From Mycobacteriaceae bacterium (GTDB taxonomy: Bacteria > Actinomycetota > Actinomycetes > Mycobacteriales > Mycobacteriaceae), in contig JAIEPH010000062.1 in assembly GCA_019749805.1 (NCBI GenBank), positions 1-64,000 on the forward strand: a stretch of DNA of 64,000 bases, given 5' to 3'. The notes under the pieces are model-generated. The model had not been told where the DNA came from. It ran no database searches and worked only from the letters and a program-made list of their open reading frames with translations. The translations under genes were made by a program, and so were the position numbers. Shown here one piece after another: positions 26,001 to 34,799 of the stretch; positions within the stretch are counted from its first letter, which is position 1, and each line of letters begins with the position of its first letter.

Positions 26001-27065
26001 GTGACGCCCAGCGAAACAAGCGCTGACTCCGACGCGACCGTTCGCAGCAGCATCGATGTTCCGCCCGACCTCGTCGTGGGCCTGCTTGGATCCGCCGACG
26101 AAAATCTGCGCGCCCTCGAGCGCATCCTGGCCGCCGACATCCACGTCCGCGGCAATGCGCTGACCTTGTCCGGGGAGCCCGCTGACGTGGCGTTGGCCGA
26201 GCGGGTGATCTCCGAACTCGTCGCGATCGTGTCCAGCGGCCAGCGGCTGACCACCGACGCCGTCAAGCACAGCGTCGCCATGCTCACCGGAACCGGCAAC
26301 GAATCGCCGGCCGAGGTACTGACGCTCGACATTCTGTCGCGGCGCGGCAAGACCATCCGCCCGAAGACGTTGAACCAGAAGCGTTATGTCGACGCCATCG
26401 ATGCGCACACCATCGTCTTCGGCATCGGACCCGCGGGCACCGGCAAGACGTATTTGGCGATGGCCAAGGCCGTCAACGCATTACAGTCGAAACAGGTCAA
26501 CAGGATCATCCTCACCCGCCCCGCGGTGGAAGCTGGTGAGCGCCTTGGGTTCCTGCCCGGCACGCTGAGCGAGAAGATCGACCCTTATCTGCGGCCGCTG
26601 TACGACGCGCTCTACGACATGATGGATCCCGAGTCGATCCCAAAGTTGATGAACGCCGGCATCATCGAGGTCGCCCCGCTGGCGTATATGCGTGGAAGGA
26701 CGTTGTCAGACGCGTTCATCATTCTCGACGAGGCGCAGAACACCACCAGCGAGCAGATGAAGATGTTCCTGACTCGCCTCGGGTTCGGGTCGAAAATCGT
26801 TGTCACTGGGGATATCACGCAGGTAGACCTGCCCGGTGGCGCATCGTCGGGGCTGCGGACGGCGATGCGGATTCTCGACGGCGTCGACGACATCCATTTC
26901 GCCGAGCTCACCAGCGCCGACGTGGTCCGGCATCGGCTGGTGGCCGACATCGTCGATGCGTATGCGAAGTCCGAGGAGCCCGACTTGATGAACAGGGCGC
27001 AACGACGTGCTTCTGGAGCCGGAAGGCCGGCGACATCGAACACAGTCAGTCGGCCGCGGCGGTAA
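26001..27065 (+). CDS. phoH: PhoH-like ATPase
   Basis: 354-residue cytoplasmic P-loop protein of the PhoH family (M. tuberculosis PhoH1 about 352). Walker A GPAGTGKTYLA lies near residues 143-153, followed by LTRPAVEAGERLGFLPG and Walker B FIILDEAQNTT. The N-terminal 100 residues hold a KH-like RNA-binding segment (RALERILAADIHVRGNALTL). Family members are linked to RNA metabolism and stress, but the exact role is unclear. GTG start at 26001. It begins the phoH-ybeY-corC-cdd-era operon. Confidence 0.93.
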   Translation: MTPSETSADSDATVRSSIDVPPDLVVGLLGSADENLRALERILAADIHVRGNALTLSGEPADVALAERVISELVAIVSSGQRLTTDAVKHSVAMLTGTGNESPAEVLTLDILSRRGKTIRPKTLNQKRYVDAIDAHTIVFGIGPAGTGKTYLAMAKAVNALQSKQVNRIILTRPAVEAGERLGFLPGTLSEKIDPYLRPLYDALYDMMDPESIPKLMNAGIIEVAPLAYMRGRTLSDAFIILDEAQNTTSEQMKMFLTRLGFGSKIVVTGDITQVDLPGGASSGLRTAMRILDGVDDIHFAELTSADVVRHRLVADIVDAYAKSEEPDLMNRAQRRASGAGRPATSNTVSRPRR

Positions 27066-27076
27066 CGGACAAGCCC

Positions 27077-27613
27077 ATGAGCATTGAGGTGTCCAACGAA
27101 TCGGGCATCGACGTTTCCGAAGAGGAACTGATCAGCATCGCCCGATTCGTCATCCGCAAGATGAAAGTCAACCCCGCCGCCGAACTGTCGATGGTGCTGC
27201 TCGATACGTCGGCGATGGCCGACCTGCACATGCGGTGGATGGACCTGCCCGGTCCCACCGACGTGATGAGTTTCCCGATGGACGAGCTCGAGCCGGGCGG
27301 GCGGCCCGACGCGGCCGAACCGGGGCCGTCGATGCTCGGTGACATTGTGCTGTGCCCACCGTTCGCCGCCGATCAGGCTGCCGCGGCGGGTCATTCGCTT
27401 GGCCAGGAACTCGCGTTGTTGACGGTGCACGGCGTGTTGCACCTGCTCGGGTACGACCATGCCGAACCCGATGAGGAGAAGGAGATGTTTGCACTGCAGC
27501 GCCAACTGCTTGAAGAGTGGGTCTCCGACCAGGTCGAGGCGTACCACCAGGACCGCCAGTCCGAGAAGGATCGGCGCCTATTGGACAAGTCCCGATTCTT
27601 CGACGAACAGTGA
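27077..27613 (+). CDS. ybeY: endoribonuclease YbeY (rRNA maturation factor)
   Basis: 178-residue zinc-dependent endoribonuclease needed for 16S rRNA 3' end maturation and ribosome quality control. The zinc motif HGVLHLLGYDH (H-x3-H-x5-H) lies near 120-130. The substrate-region motif TDVMSFPMDE and the strand MLGDIVLCPP fit the family. The ATG at 27077 lies 11 bases after phoH, and the stop overlaps the next start as GTGA. Confidence 0.95.
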   Translation: MSIEVSNESGIDVSEEELISIARFVIRKMKVNPAAELSMVLLDTSAMADLHMRWMDLPGPTDVMSFPMDELEPGGRPDAAEPGPSMLGDIVLCPPFAADQAAAAGHSLGQELALLTVHGVLHLLGYDHAEPDEEKEMFALQRQLLEEWVSDQVEAYHQDRQSEKDRRLLDKSRFFDEQ

Positions 27614-28899
27614 ACAATCTCAGTCAGTTGATCAGCGCGATCGTATTGGTCGGCGTGGCCGGTCTTTTCGCGGCGACCGACGCGGCGATCAGCACGGTAT
27701 CGATGGCGCGCGTCGAGGAACTCGTGCGCGACGAGCGTCCCGGTGCGGTGCGGCTCGCGAAGGTGATGGCCGAGCGCCCGCGCTTCATCAACCTCTGCGT
27801 GTTGCTGCGAATAGCCTGCGAGGTCAGCGCAACGGTGCTGTTGGCCGCCTTCCTCGACGACTATTTCGGGGTGAGCTGGGGACTGGTCTCGGCCGCGGCG
27901 ATCATGACGGTGGTGAGCTTCGTAGCGATCGGTGTCGGCCCGAGGACTGTCGGCCGGCAGAACGCCTATTCCATCTCGCTGGTGGCTGCGCTTCCGCTGC
28001 AAGCGATTTCGATCGTGCTCACTCCGGTGAGCCGCCTGTTGGTGCTGCTCGGTAACGCGCTCACTCCGGGCCGCGGTTTCCGCAACGGGCCGTTCTCGTC
28101 CGAGATCGAGCTGCGTGAGGTCGTCGACATGGCGCAGCAGCGCGGCGTGGTGGCCGACGACGAGCGAAGGATGATCCAGTCGGTGTTCGAGCTCGGCGAC
28201 ACCCCGGCTCGTGAAGTAATGGTGCCACGCACCGAAATGGTGTGGATCGAGGGTGACAAGACGGCGGGTCAGGCGACCTCGCTGGCGGTGCGCAGCGGAC
28301 ACTCGCGCATCCCGGTGATCGGCGAGAACGTCGACGACATCATCGGTGTCGTCTACCTGAAAGACCTTGTCCAACGGACCTATTACTCCAACAACGGCGG
28401 ACGCGACACCAAGGTGTCCGAGGTGATGCGGCCCGCTGTGTTCGTACCGGACTCCAAGCCGCTGGACGCGCTGCTACGGGAGATGCAGCTCGACCGCGTT
28501 CACATGGTGCTGCTGGTCGACGAATACGGTGCGATCGCCGGGCTGGTCACGATCGAGGATGTGCTCGAGGAGATCGTCGGTGAGATCGCCGACGAGTACG
28601 ACACCGACGAAGTCGCACCGGTGGAAGAACTGGGCGAGCGTCGATACCGCGTGTCGGCGCGACTGCCGATCGAGGATCTCGGCGAGCTGTACGACATCGA
28701 GTTCGACGAGGACCTCGACGTCGACACGGTCGGCGGGCTGGTGGCCTTCGAGCTGGGCCGTGTCCCGTTGCCGGGTGCCGAAGTGACGTGGGACGGGCTG
28801 CGATTGCTCGCCGAGGGCGGGCGGGATCATCGCGGACGTGTCCACATCGGCACCGTGCTCGTCAGCCCGAACAAGCAGCCGGAGGGCGACGATGAGTGA
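27610..28899 (+). CDS. hemolysin-family CBS-domain membrane protein (CorC/CNNM type)
   Basis: 429-residue protein with an N-terminal DUF21 membrane domain of three to four helices (about 1-180), two CBS domains (about 205-330, REVMVPRTEMVWIE and VHMVLLVDEYGAIAGLVTIEDVLEEI) and a C-terminal CorC/HlyC domain (about 345-425). Family members are linked to divalent cation export or resistance; hemolysin is a historic label. The GTG at 27610 overlaps the ybeY stop as GTGA. The frame is open back to 27517 only as a shadow. Ortholog of Rv2366c by position. Confidence 0.88.
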   Translation: MNNLSQLISAIVLVGVAGLFAATDAAISTVSMARVEELVRDERPGAVRLAKVMAERPRFINLCVLLRIACEVSATVLLAAFLDDYFGVSWGLVSAAAIMTVVSFVAIGVGPRTVGRQNAYSISLVAALPLQAISIVLTPVSRLLVLLGNALTPGRGFRNGPFSSEIELREVVDMAQQRGVVADDERRMIQSVFELGDTPAREVMVPRTEMVWIEGDKTAGQATSLAVRSGHSRIPVIGENVDDIIGVVYLKDLVQRTYYSNNGGRDTKVSEVMRPAVFVPDSKPLDALLREMQLDRVHMVLLVDEYGAIAGLVTIEDVLEEIVGEIADEYDTDEVAPVEELGERRYRVSARLPIEDLGELYDIEFDEDLDVDTVGGLVAFELGRVPLPGAEVTWDGLRLLAEGGRDHRGRVHIGTVLVSPNKQPEGDDE

Positions 28900-29209
28900 G
28901 CTTGATGCCGAGGACGCCAAGTTGGTCACGCTGGCGCGCGGCGCGATGGGCCGGGCCGAGGCGTCCTGCGGTGCGGCGGTGCGCGACCTCGACGGGCGCA
29001 CCTACGCCGGCGCTCCGGTCGCTTTGGACTCGCTGGAGCTGACCGCGCTGCAGGCCGCCGTCGCGGCGGCGGTGTCCAGCGGTGCGACCGGATTGGAGGC
29101 GGCCGTGCTGGTCGGTGGAAGCGTCGACGACGCCGGCGTAGCCGCGGTGCGCGAACTGTCGGCGGACGCCGTCGTCATCGTCACCGACCGGGCGGGTAAC
29201 GCGCAGTGA
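28892..29209 (+). CDS. cytidine-deaminase-like small protein (Rv2365c-like)
   Basis: 105-residue protein with a cytidine-deaminase-like fold pattern (LARGAMGRAEASCGAAVRDLDG, then an Ala/Val-rich helix and VLVGGS). The zinc ligands of true deaminases (HAE and PCxxC) are missing: the place of HAE reads DSLELTALQ. It is therefore probably not an active deaminase. The ATG at 28892 overlaps the previous stop by 8 bases, and the end overlaps era as GTGA. It is a fixed neighbour of era in mycobacteria. Confidence 0.8.
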   Translation: MSELDAEDAKLVTLARGAMGRAEASCGAAVRDLDGRTYAGAPVALDSLELTALQAAVAAAVSSGATGLEAAVLVGGSVDDAGVAAVRELSADAVVIVTDRAGNAQ

Positions 29210-30105
29210 CCGAGTTTCGTTCGGGCTTCGTCTGTTTCGTCGGACGGCCCAACACCGGCAAGTCGACGCTGACCAACGCCCTGGTCGGCACCAAGGTGGC
29301 GATCACCGCCAACCAGCCGCAGACCACTCGCCACACCATCCGCGGCATCGTGCACCGCGAGAACTTTCAGATCATCCTGATCGATACCCCGGGCCTGCAC
29401 CGGCCGCGCACGCTGCTGGGCCAGCGGCTCAACGATCTGGTGAAGGGCACCTACTCCGAGGTCGACGTCATCGGGCTGTGCATCCCCGCCGACGAGCGAA
29501 TCGGACCGGGGGACCGCTGGATCCTCGAGCAGATCCGCGCGATCGCGCCAAGGACCACGCTGGTCGCGATCGTCACCAAGACCGACAAGCTGGCACGCGA
29601 TCGCGTTGCCGCCCAACTGATCGCGGTGAGCGAGCTGGTTGGCCCGGACGCCGAGATCGTCCCCGTGTCGGCGACCACCGGTGAGAACCTCGACGTGCTG
29701 ACCGACGTGCTGGCCGCACAGTTGCCCCCTGGTCCGGCTTTCTACCCCGACGGCGAGCTCACCGACGAGCCCGAAGAAGTGTTGATGGCCGAGCTCATCC
29801 GCGAGGCCGCACTCGACGGTGTGCGTGACGAGCTACCGCACTCACTGGCTGTGGTCATCGAGGAGGTCGAGCCGCGCGAAGGGCGGGACGACTTGATCGA
29901 TGTGCACGCCATTCTCTACGTCGAGCGGGACAGCCAAAAGGGCATCGTGATCGGCAAGGGCGGCGCCAGGCTGCGTGAGGTCGGCACCGCGGCCCGTACG
30001 CAGATCGAAAAGCTTTTGGGCACAAAGGTTTACCTCGACCTACGGGTCAAGATCGCCAAGAACTGGCAGCGTGATCCCAAACAGCTCGGGCGTCTTGGGT
30101 TCTGA
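29206..30105 (+). CDS. era: GTPase Era
   Basis: 299-residue GTPase that binds the 3' end of 16S rRNA and helps assemble the 30S subunit. G1 GRPNTGKST, G2 region TTRHTIRGIVH, G3 DTPG, G4 TKTD and G5 VSATTGENLD lie in the first 165 residues. The C-terminal KH domain carries IVIGKGGARLREVG. GTG start at 29206 overlaps the preceding gene as GTGA. It works in the same pathway as ybeY four genes upstream. A hairpin follows its stop. Confidence 0.97.
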   Translation: MTEFRSGFVCFVGRPNTGKSTLTNALVGTKVAITANQPQTTRHTIRGIVHRENFQIILIDTPGLHRPRTLLGQRLNDLVKGTYSEVDVIGLCIPADERIGPGDRWILEQIRAIAPRTTLVAIVTKTDKLARDRVAAQLIAVSELVGPDAEIVPVSATTGENLDVLTDVLAAQLPPGPAFYPDGELTDEPEEVLMAELIREAALDGVRDELPHSLAVVIEEVEPREGRDDLIDVHAILYVERDSQKGIVIGKGGARLREVGTAARTQIEKLLGTKVYLDLRVKIAKNWQRDPKQLGRLGF

Positions 30106-30126
30106 GCGCTGGAAACGATTCAGCGC
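30106..30126 (+). terminator. hairpin after era (possible terminator)
   Basis: GCGCTG (30106-30111) pairs with CAGCGC (30121-30126) across a 9-base loop, beginning directly after the era stop codon. There is no T-run, so it would be a hairpin-only terminator of the kind proposed in mycobacteria, or simply an mRNA end structure. Confidence 0.35.
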
Positions 30127-30167
30127 CGTTGGTCACAGGTACGCGATGCAGTGGCCCGCTGCGAACG

Positions 30168-30728
30168 TCAGCCCGGGAAGCCTGCGCCGGGCGTGCCGAA
30201 CGGCCGGTTCGGTGACTGCACGGGAGGTGCGCCGTCACCCTTGCCGTAGACCGCGACCACGACGGTGCGGTCGATCAGATTCGCTGACCACACGCCGATG
30301 TCGACGTTCGAGCAGTCCGACATGATCGCGTTGTAGTCAGGCCGGTGATACCACTGGTTGATCAACTCGATGCCGCTGATCGCCAGCGCCGGATTGATGG
30401 CCGTCGTCTCGGCCACGGCTCCGGCGTAGCCGGCGTTGCGCGCACGGTCTGCCACAGTCGACCCGTCGGAACCGATGTCGCCGTTCAGCGCCCGATTGTT
30501 GAGGACGTCGTTGGTGTGCCACTGCGCGGCCAACCGCAACTTGGGATTGATCTTGATGTCGGTGGTGCACCCGGCCTGGTGCTGCATGGTGTAGACGTTG
30601 GCGACCACGCTGTCGTTGAGCCGCTTGTTGTCAGCGCCCGCCGTCGGTGTCCCCAGCACATTGCCGGCCGCCACCACCAGGACCGGGAGCGCATATGCCC
30701 AGTGCCACGTTTTCATGGGCGATGACAT
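30168..30728 (-). CDS. secreted CAP-domain protein
   Basis: 186-residue protein with an N-terminal signal peptide (MKTWHWAYALPVLVVAAG, cleavage probably after PTAGA) and a CAP/SCP (PR-1-like) domain. The domain shows KLRLAAQWHTNDVLNN, the variable loop and ELINQWYHRPDYNAIM, with two cysteines (CTTDIK and SDCSN) likely to form a disulfide outside the membrane. The ATG at 30728 overlaps the amiA2 stop as TAATG, so translation is probably coupled. An ATG four codons later is possible. The molecular role of bacterial CAP proteins is mostly unknown. Confidence 0.8.
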   Translation of the reverse strand: MSSPMKTWHWAYALPVLVVAAGNVLGTPTAGADNKRLNDSVVANVYTMQHQAGCTTDIKINPKLRLAAQWHTNDVLNNRALNGDIGSDGSTVADRARNAGYAGAVAETTAINPALAISGIELINQWYHRPDYNAIMSDCSNVDIGVWSANLIDRTVVVAVYGKGDGAPPVQSPNRPFGTPGAGFPG

Positions 30729-32218
30729 TACGCCACTTCGCCGGGCCTGATCTCCTCAATGGAACGTCCGGTGGGGTCCGGGTCCGGAGCCATCGACGGT
30801 GTCCACCACACCTCCGGTTGCTTGTTGGCCCAGCCGTTGATCGCCTCGAGCGCGGCGGCCAGCGAGATCAGCAGCGGCTCACTGTTGGCCGGACCCATCA
30901 ATTGCACCCCGATCGGCAGACCGGTGGACGTGAACCCCGCGGGCACGTTGATCGAGGGCCAGCCCAGCAGGTTCCACGGCCAGGTGACGGGACAGGCCTG
31001 GATCATGGCGCGATCGGTGGCCAGGCCGCTGAGGGTGTCGTAGTCGTGGACGTTGGGGGGTGGTTGGGCGGTGGTCGGTGCCAGTACGACGTCGACGAGG
31101 TTGAAGATCCACTCGATCCGGCGGTGCGACGCGGCCTCGCGGGCGCGCGCCTTGCGCAACGTGTGCTGCGACAGCATCCAGCCGGTCCGCATGTTGGCCT
31201 TCGTGCGCTTGTCGAGGTCCACGCCATAGCCCAGGCGGTCGGCCCAGTCCAGCAGTCCCGCGGTCGAGCGCGACAGGAAGCTCCACGACATGGCCAGGTT
31301 GTATGCGGGGTCGGCTTCGACGATCGTGTGCCCGAGCTCTTCGAGCTGTGCCGCGGTGGCTGCCATCGCGGCACGGATCTCGGGGTGCAGTTTGGCCCGG
31401 AAGACGGTGTACGGGAACTTGGTGGACAGCGCGATCCGCAGCGGTCCCGGTGCTCGGCCGACGTAGTCCGACATGTGGACGGGCGGCGGCTGGTGCAGGT
31501 CACCGGGAGCGTTGCCCGACGCCGCGTCGAGCACGATCGCCGCGTCGGTTACCGTCCGGGCGAGCACACCGTTGACCGTGATGCCGTTGAACGCTTCTGG
31601 CAACGGCCAGGTGGAGATCCTGCCGCGCTGGGGTTTGATGCCGACGAGATGCGTCCACGCCGCGGGGATGCGGACGCTGCCGGCCCCGTCGGATCCGATG
31701 GCCGCGGCCACCAGGCCCGCGGCCACCGCGGCGGCGCTGCCGCCCGACGATCCGCCCGGTGTGTGCTCGCGCGACCACGGATTGCGAGTGTGCCCGAAGG
31801 CCGGTCCGCTGGTGAACGGCCACTGACCCAACTCGCAGGTGTTGGTCTTGCCGACGATCACCGCGCCCGCGGCCTTGAGCCGTCGTACGACTTCGGAGTC
31901 CTCGCGCGCGGGCTCGATGTCGCCCGCCGCGCCGAATCGGGTGGGCACGCCCTTGACGTCGACGTCGTCTTTGACGGCGACCGGTATGCCCAGGAGCGGA
32001 TGTGTTGAAAGATCCTGGCCCGCTGCGCGTTTGCGGTCCGCCTCGGCGGCTTGCGCCAGCGCTTGGTCGGTCAGCACCACCCGGAATGCGTTCAGCGCGG
32101 GCTGGCTGGCCGCGATCGCGTCGAGCGATCGGCGCACCAGGTCTTCGGACGTGACTGAACCACTCGCCAGCTGAAACAGCTGCTGAGTGAGCGTGGGGAA
32201 TCGGAGCTGTTCGACCAT
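30728..32218 (-). CDS. amiA2: amidase AmiA2
   Basis: 496-residue amidase-signature enzyme that hydrolyses amides to carboxylate and ammonia; the natural substrate is unknown. The Ser-cisSer-Lys triad is visible: Lys in PVAVKDDVDV, and the two Ser in GGSSGGSAAAVAAG and GSDGAGSVRIPAAW. ATG at 32218; a GTG directly precedes it. On the minus strand TACTTT lies 7 bases before the ATG, fitting a -10 element and a leaderless transcript. Divergent from recO and upstream of the CAP-domain gene. Ortholog of Rv2363. Confidence 0.92.
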   Translation of the reverse strand: MVEQLRFPTLTQQLFQLASGSVTSEDLVRRSLDAIAASQPALNAFRVVLTDQALAQAAEADRKRAAGQDLSTHPLLGIPVAVKDDVDVKGVPTRFGAAGDIEPAREDSEVVRRLKAAGAVIVGKTNTCELGQWPFTSGPAFGHTRNPWSREHTPGGSSGGSAAAVAAGLVAAAIGSDGAGSVRIPAAWTHLVGIKPQRGRISTWPLPEAFNGITVNGVLARTVTDAAIVLDAASGNAPGDLHQPPPVHMSDYVGRAPGPLRIALSTKFPYTVFRAKLHPEIRAAMAATAAQLEELGHTIVEADPAYNLAMSWSFLSRSTAGLLDWADRLGYGVDLDKRTKANMRTGWMLSQHTLRKARAREAASHRRIEWIFNLVDVVLAPTTAQPPPNVHDYDTLSGLATDRAMIQACPVTWPWNLLGWPSINVPAGFTSTGLPIGVQLMGPANSEPLLISLAAALEAINGWANKQPEVWWTPSMAPDPDPTGRSIEEIRPGEVA

Positions 32219-32281
32219 CACCTATAAAGTACCGGCGCTGCGTACACCGAACATGTCCGATCGCAATGGGAGACTGTTGTG

Positions 32282-33133
32282 ATGCGGCTGTACCGGGATC
32301 GAGCGGTGGTGCTGCGTCAGCACAAGCTCGGTGAGGCCGACCGGATCGTCACCCTGCTCACCCGTGACCACGGGTTGGTGCGCGCGGTGGCCAAGGGGGT
32401 GCGGCGCACTCGCAGCAAGTTCGGGGCCAGGCTGGAGCCGTTCGCGCACATCGATGTTCAGCTGCATCCCGGCCGGAATCTCGACATCGTCACCCAGGTC
32501 CAGGCCATCGATGCGTTCGCCACCGACATCGTCAGCGACTACGGCCGCTACACCTGTGCGTGTGCGGTCCTCGAGACAGCCGAGCGCTTGGCAGGTGAGG
32601 AGCGGGCCCCGATGCCCGCACTGCACCGGCTGACCGTCGGTGCGCTGCGGGCGGTGGCCGACGGCAGCAGGCCCAGGGAACTCGTACTGGACGCTTACCT
32701 GTTGCGCGCCATGGGAATCGCCGGTTGGGCGCCCGCGCTGACCGAATGCGCCCGCTGCGCGGCGCCGGGGCCGCACCGAGCGTTCCACGTCGGGGCCGGG
32801 GGCAGCGTGTGCGTCCATTGCAGGCCGTCGGGGTCCGCGACACCCCCGCAGGCGGTGATGGACCTGATGGCCGCGCTGTACGACGGGGACTGGGAGCACG
32901 CGCAGACGTCGACGTCCTCGCATCGTAGCCAGGCCAGCGGCCTGGTCGCCGCACACCTGCAGTGGCATCTGGAGCGGCAGCTGCGGACGTTGCCGCTGGT
33001 CGAACGGATGTACCGGGTTGATCAGACAGTCGCCGACCTGCGGATGCCGCTGGTCGGGCAGGATATGGCGCATGGCGAGGACGCGGGGGAGGGACAGGTC
33101 CGTGAAGTACCCACAGCTGCCCCCGGCGCCTGA
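32282..33133 (+). CDS. recO: DNA repair protein RecO
   Basis: 283-residue RecO, which with RecR loads RecA on SSB-coated DNA in gap repair. The N-terminal OB fold reads MRLYRDRAVVLRQHKLGEAD. The zinc site is C-x2-C (CARC) paired with CVHC near 155-185. The ATG at 32282 matches the M. tuberculosis start; a GTG precedes it directly. The last 62 bases overlap the start of uppS in another frame, longer than the usual 4-base overlaps of this genome. Confidence 0.96.
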   Translation: MRLYRDRAVVLRQHKLGEADRIVTLLTRDHGLVRAVAKGVRRTRSKFGARLEPFAHIDVQLHPGRNLDIVTQVQAIDAFATDIVSDYGRYTCACAVLETAERLAGEERAPMPALHRLTVGALRAVADGSRPRELVLDAYLLRAMGIAGWAPALTECARCAAPGPHRAFHVGAGGSVCVHCRPSGSATPPQAVMDLMAALYDGDWEHAQTSTSSHRSQASGLVAAHLQWHLERQLRTLPLVERMYRVDQTVADLRMPLVGQDMAHGEDAGEGQVREVPTAAPGA

Positions 33134-33962
33134 CGACTATCCGACATTTCCCGACAAGTCGACGTGGCCGGTCGTCTTCCCCGAACTGACGCCCCGCACC
33201 AATGGCAAGTTCGCGCGGCCGCCACAGCACACGTCGAGGGCGGTCGCCCCCGAGATCCCGGCCGGTCAGGTACCCAATCACGTCGCTGTGGTGATGGACG
33301 GCAACGGACGGTGGGCCATTCAACGCGGGCTGCACCGCACCGAGGGGCACAAGATGGGCGAAGCGGTGCTCATCGACATCACCTGCGGAGCAATCGAAAT
33401 CGGCATCAAGCACCTGACCGTGTATGCGTTCTCGACCGAGAATTGGAAGCGCAGCAGCGAAGAGGTGCGCTTCCTGATGGGGTTCAACCGCGAGGTGGTC
33501 CGTCGTCGCCGCGAGAATCTCAACGACATGGGTGTGCGGATGCGCTGGGTCGGTTCGCGGCCGCGCATGTGGCGCAGCGTCATCAAGGAGTTCGACATCG
33601 CCGAACAGATGACTGTCGACAACGACGTCATCACCATCAACTACTGCGTGAACTACGGCGGCCGCACAGAGATAGTCGAAGCGGCCCGCGAGCTTGCGCA
33701 GCAGGCGGTGGACGGCAAGATCAACCCGAGCCGGATCAGCGAGGCGGCGTTCGCCAAGCATCTGCACCGCTCCGACATCCCCGACGTCGACCTGTTCATC
33801 CGGACGTCGGGGGAGCAGCGGGCAAGCAACTTTCTGCTCTGGCAGGCGGCCTACGCCGAGTTCGTCTTTCAGGACAAGTTGTGGCCCGACTACGACCGCC
33901 GCGACCTGTGGGCCGCGTGCGAGGAGTATGTGAACCGCAACCGTAGATTCGGGCGGGCCTAG
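33072..33962 (+). CDS. uppS: decaprenyl diphosphate synthase (cis-prenyltransferase UppS)
   Basis: 296-residue cis-prenyltransferase that builds the decaprenyl phosphate carrier for cell-wall arabinogalactan and peptidoglycan. The catalytic Asp and diphosphate loop lie in VVMDGNGRWA (about 78-87), followed by TEGHKMGE, AFSTENWKRS and the C-terminal DLFIRTSGEQR. The ATG at 33072 gives MARTRGRDRS and exactly the length recalled for the M. tuberculosis protein; the start lies inside recO (62-base overlap). Confidence 0.95.
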   Translation: MARTRGRDRSVKYPQLPPAPDDYPTFPDKSTWPVVFPELTPRTNGKFARPPQHTSRAVAPEIPAGQVPNHVAVVMDGNGRWAIQRGLHRTEGHKMGEAVLIDITCGAIEIGIKHLTVYAFSTENWKRSSEEVRFLMGFNREVVRRRRENLNDMGVRMRWVGSRPRMWRSVIKEFDIAEQMTVDNDVITINYCVNYGGRTEIVEAARELAQQAVDGKINPSRISEAAFAKHLHRSDIPDVDLFIRTSGEQRASNFLLWQAAYAEFVFQDKLWPDYDRRDLWAACEEYVNRNRRFGRA

Positions 33963-34385
33963 ATGACGCTGCAGGATCGACTGGCAACGGTTCTCGGCGA
34001 AGTCCTGGTGCTGAATCGGGAAGATGACGGCGCGATCACGCTGCACCACGACGGCACGATCGCGTCGCTACGGGTGGTCGATATCGCCGAAGGCCTCGAG
34101 TTGGTTTCGCTTACGCAGATCTTGGCGTGGGACCTGCCACTGGATGCCAAACTGCGGGCGGCGGTGGCCGATCACGCCCACCACACGCTTCTCGGCACCG
34201 TGTCCCTTGCGGCCAAGAGCGGCCGCAAAGAGGTCGCGGCCGGGGCCAAACGCAATTCCAAGAAAGTCGCAGATGTGTTGCTGCGCTACAACTTTCCCGC
34301 AGCGGGTCTCACCGACGAAGCGTTGCGCACACTTATCCTGATGGTGCTGGCCACCGGTTCCGACGTGCGGCGCGCCCTAACCTGA
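33963..34385 (+). CDS. conserved hypothetical protein (Rv2360c-like)
   Basis: 140-residue soluble protein, unnamed family. It begins MTLQDRLATVLGEVLVLNREDDGAITL, a pattern of short strands resembling a sensory or YbjN-like fold, and continues with a basic segment AAKSGRKEVAAGAKRNSKK. The ATG at 33963 follows the uppS stop directly (TAGATG). It is the fixed third gene of recO-uppS in mycobacteria and overlaps the convergent zur gene by 9 bases at its end. Confidence 0.8.
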   Translation: MTLQDRLATVLGEVLVLNREDDGAITLHHDGTIASLRVVDIAEGLELVSLTQILAWDLPLDAKLRAAVADHAHHTLLGTVSLAAKSGRKEVAAGAKRNSKKVADVLLRYNFPAAGLTDEALRTLILMVLATGSDVRRALT

Positions 34386-34799
34386 CGGCTTGGCGCTCGT
34401 GCATGCCCCGCACAGCCCGAAGATCTCGATCGTGTGACTGATGTCAGAGAAGCCGTGCTTGCGGGCGACTTCGGTCGCCCACGTCTCGACCTGATCGCCC
34501 TGTACCTCGACGGTCGAACCGCACGCCCGGCACACCAGATGGTGATGATGGCCGTCGGAGCAGCGCCGGTACACGGCCTCGCCGGTGTCGGTGCGCAGCG
34601 CGTCGACGACGCCTGCGGCGGCCATCTGCTGCAGGGTGCGGTAGACGGTGGTGAGCCCGATACCCTCACCGCGCCTGCGCAATTCGTCGTGTAACTCCTG
34701 GGCGGATCGAAATTCGTCGAGCCTGTCCAGTAGTGCGGCGATCGCGGCGCGCTGCCGGGTGGAGCGGACTCCGGTAGCGGCCGCTGCGGGCCCCGTCAC
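34377..34799 (-). CDS. zur: zinc uptake regulator Zur (FurB)
   Basis: 140-residue Fur-family repressor that senses Zn2+ and in mycobacteria represses zinc uptake and alternative ribosomal protein genes. DNA-binding domain: TRQRAAIAALLDRLDEFRSAQELHDELR and GLTTVYRTLQQMA. Metal sites: DGHHHHLVC, CRACG and the C-terminal CGAC, giving the structural Cys4 zinc site. GTG at 34799 overlaps the smtB stop as GTGA, so it is translated from the same transcript and placed under SmtB control. Confidence 0.95.
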   Translation of the reverse strand: MTGPAAAATGVRSTRQRAAIAALLDRLDEFRSAQELHDELRRRGEGIGLTTVYRTLQQMAAAGVVDALRTDTGEAVYRRCSDGHHHHLVCRACGSTVEVQGDQVETWATEVARKHGFSDISHTIEIFGLCGACTSAKPSG

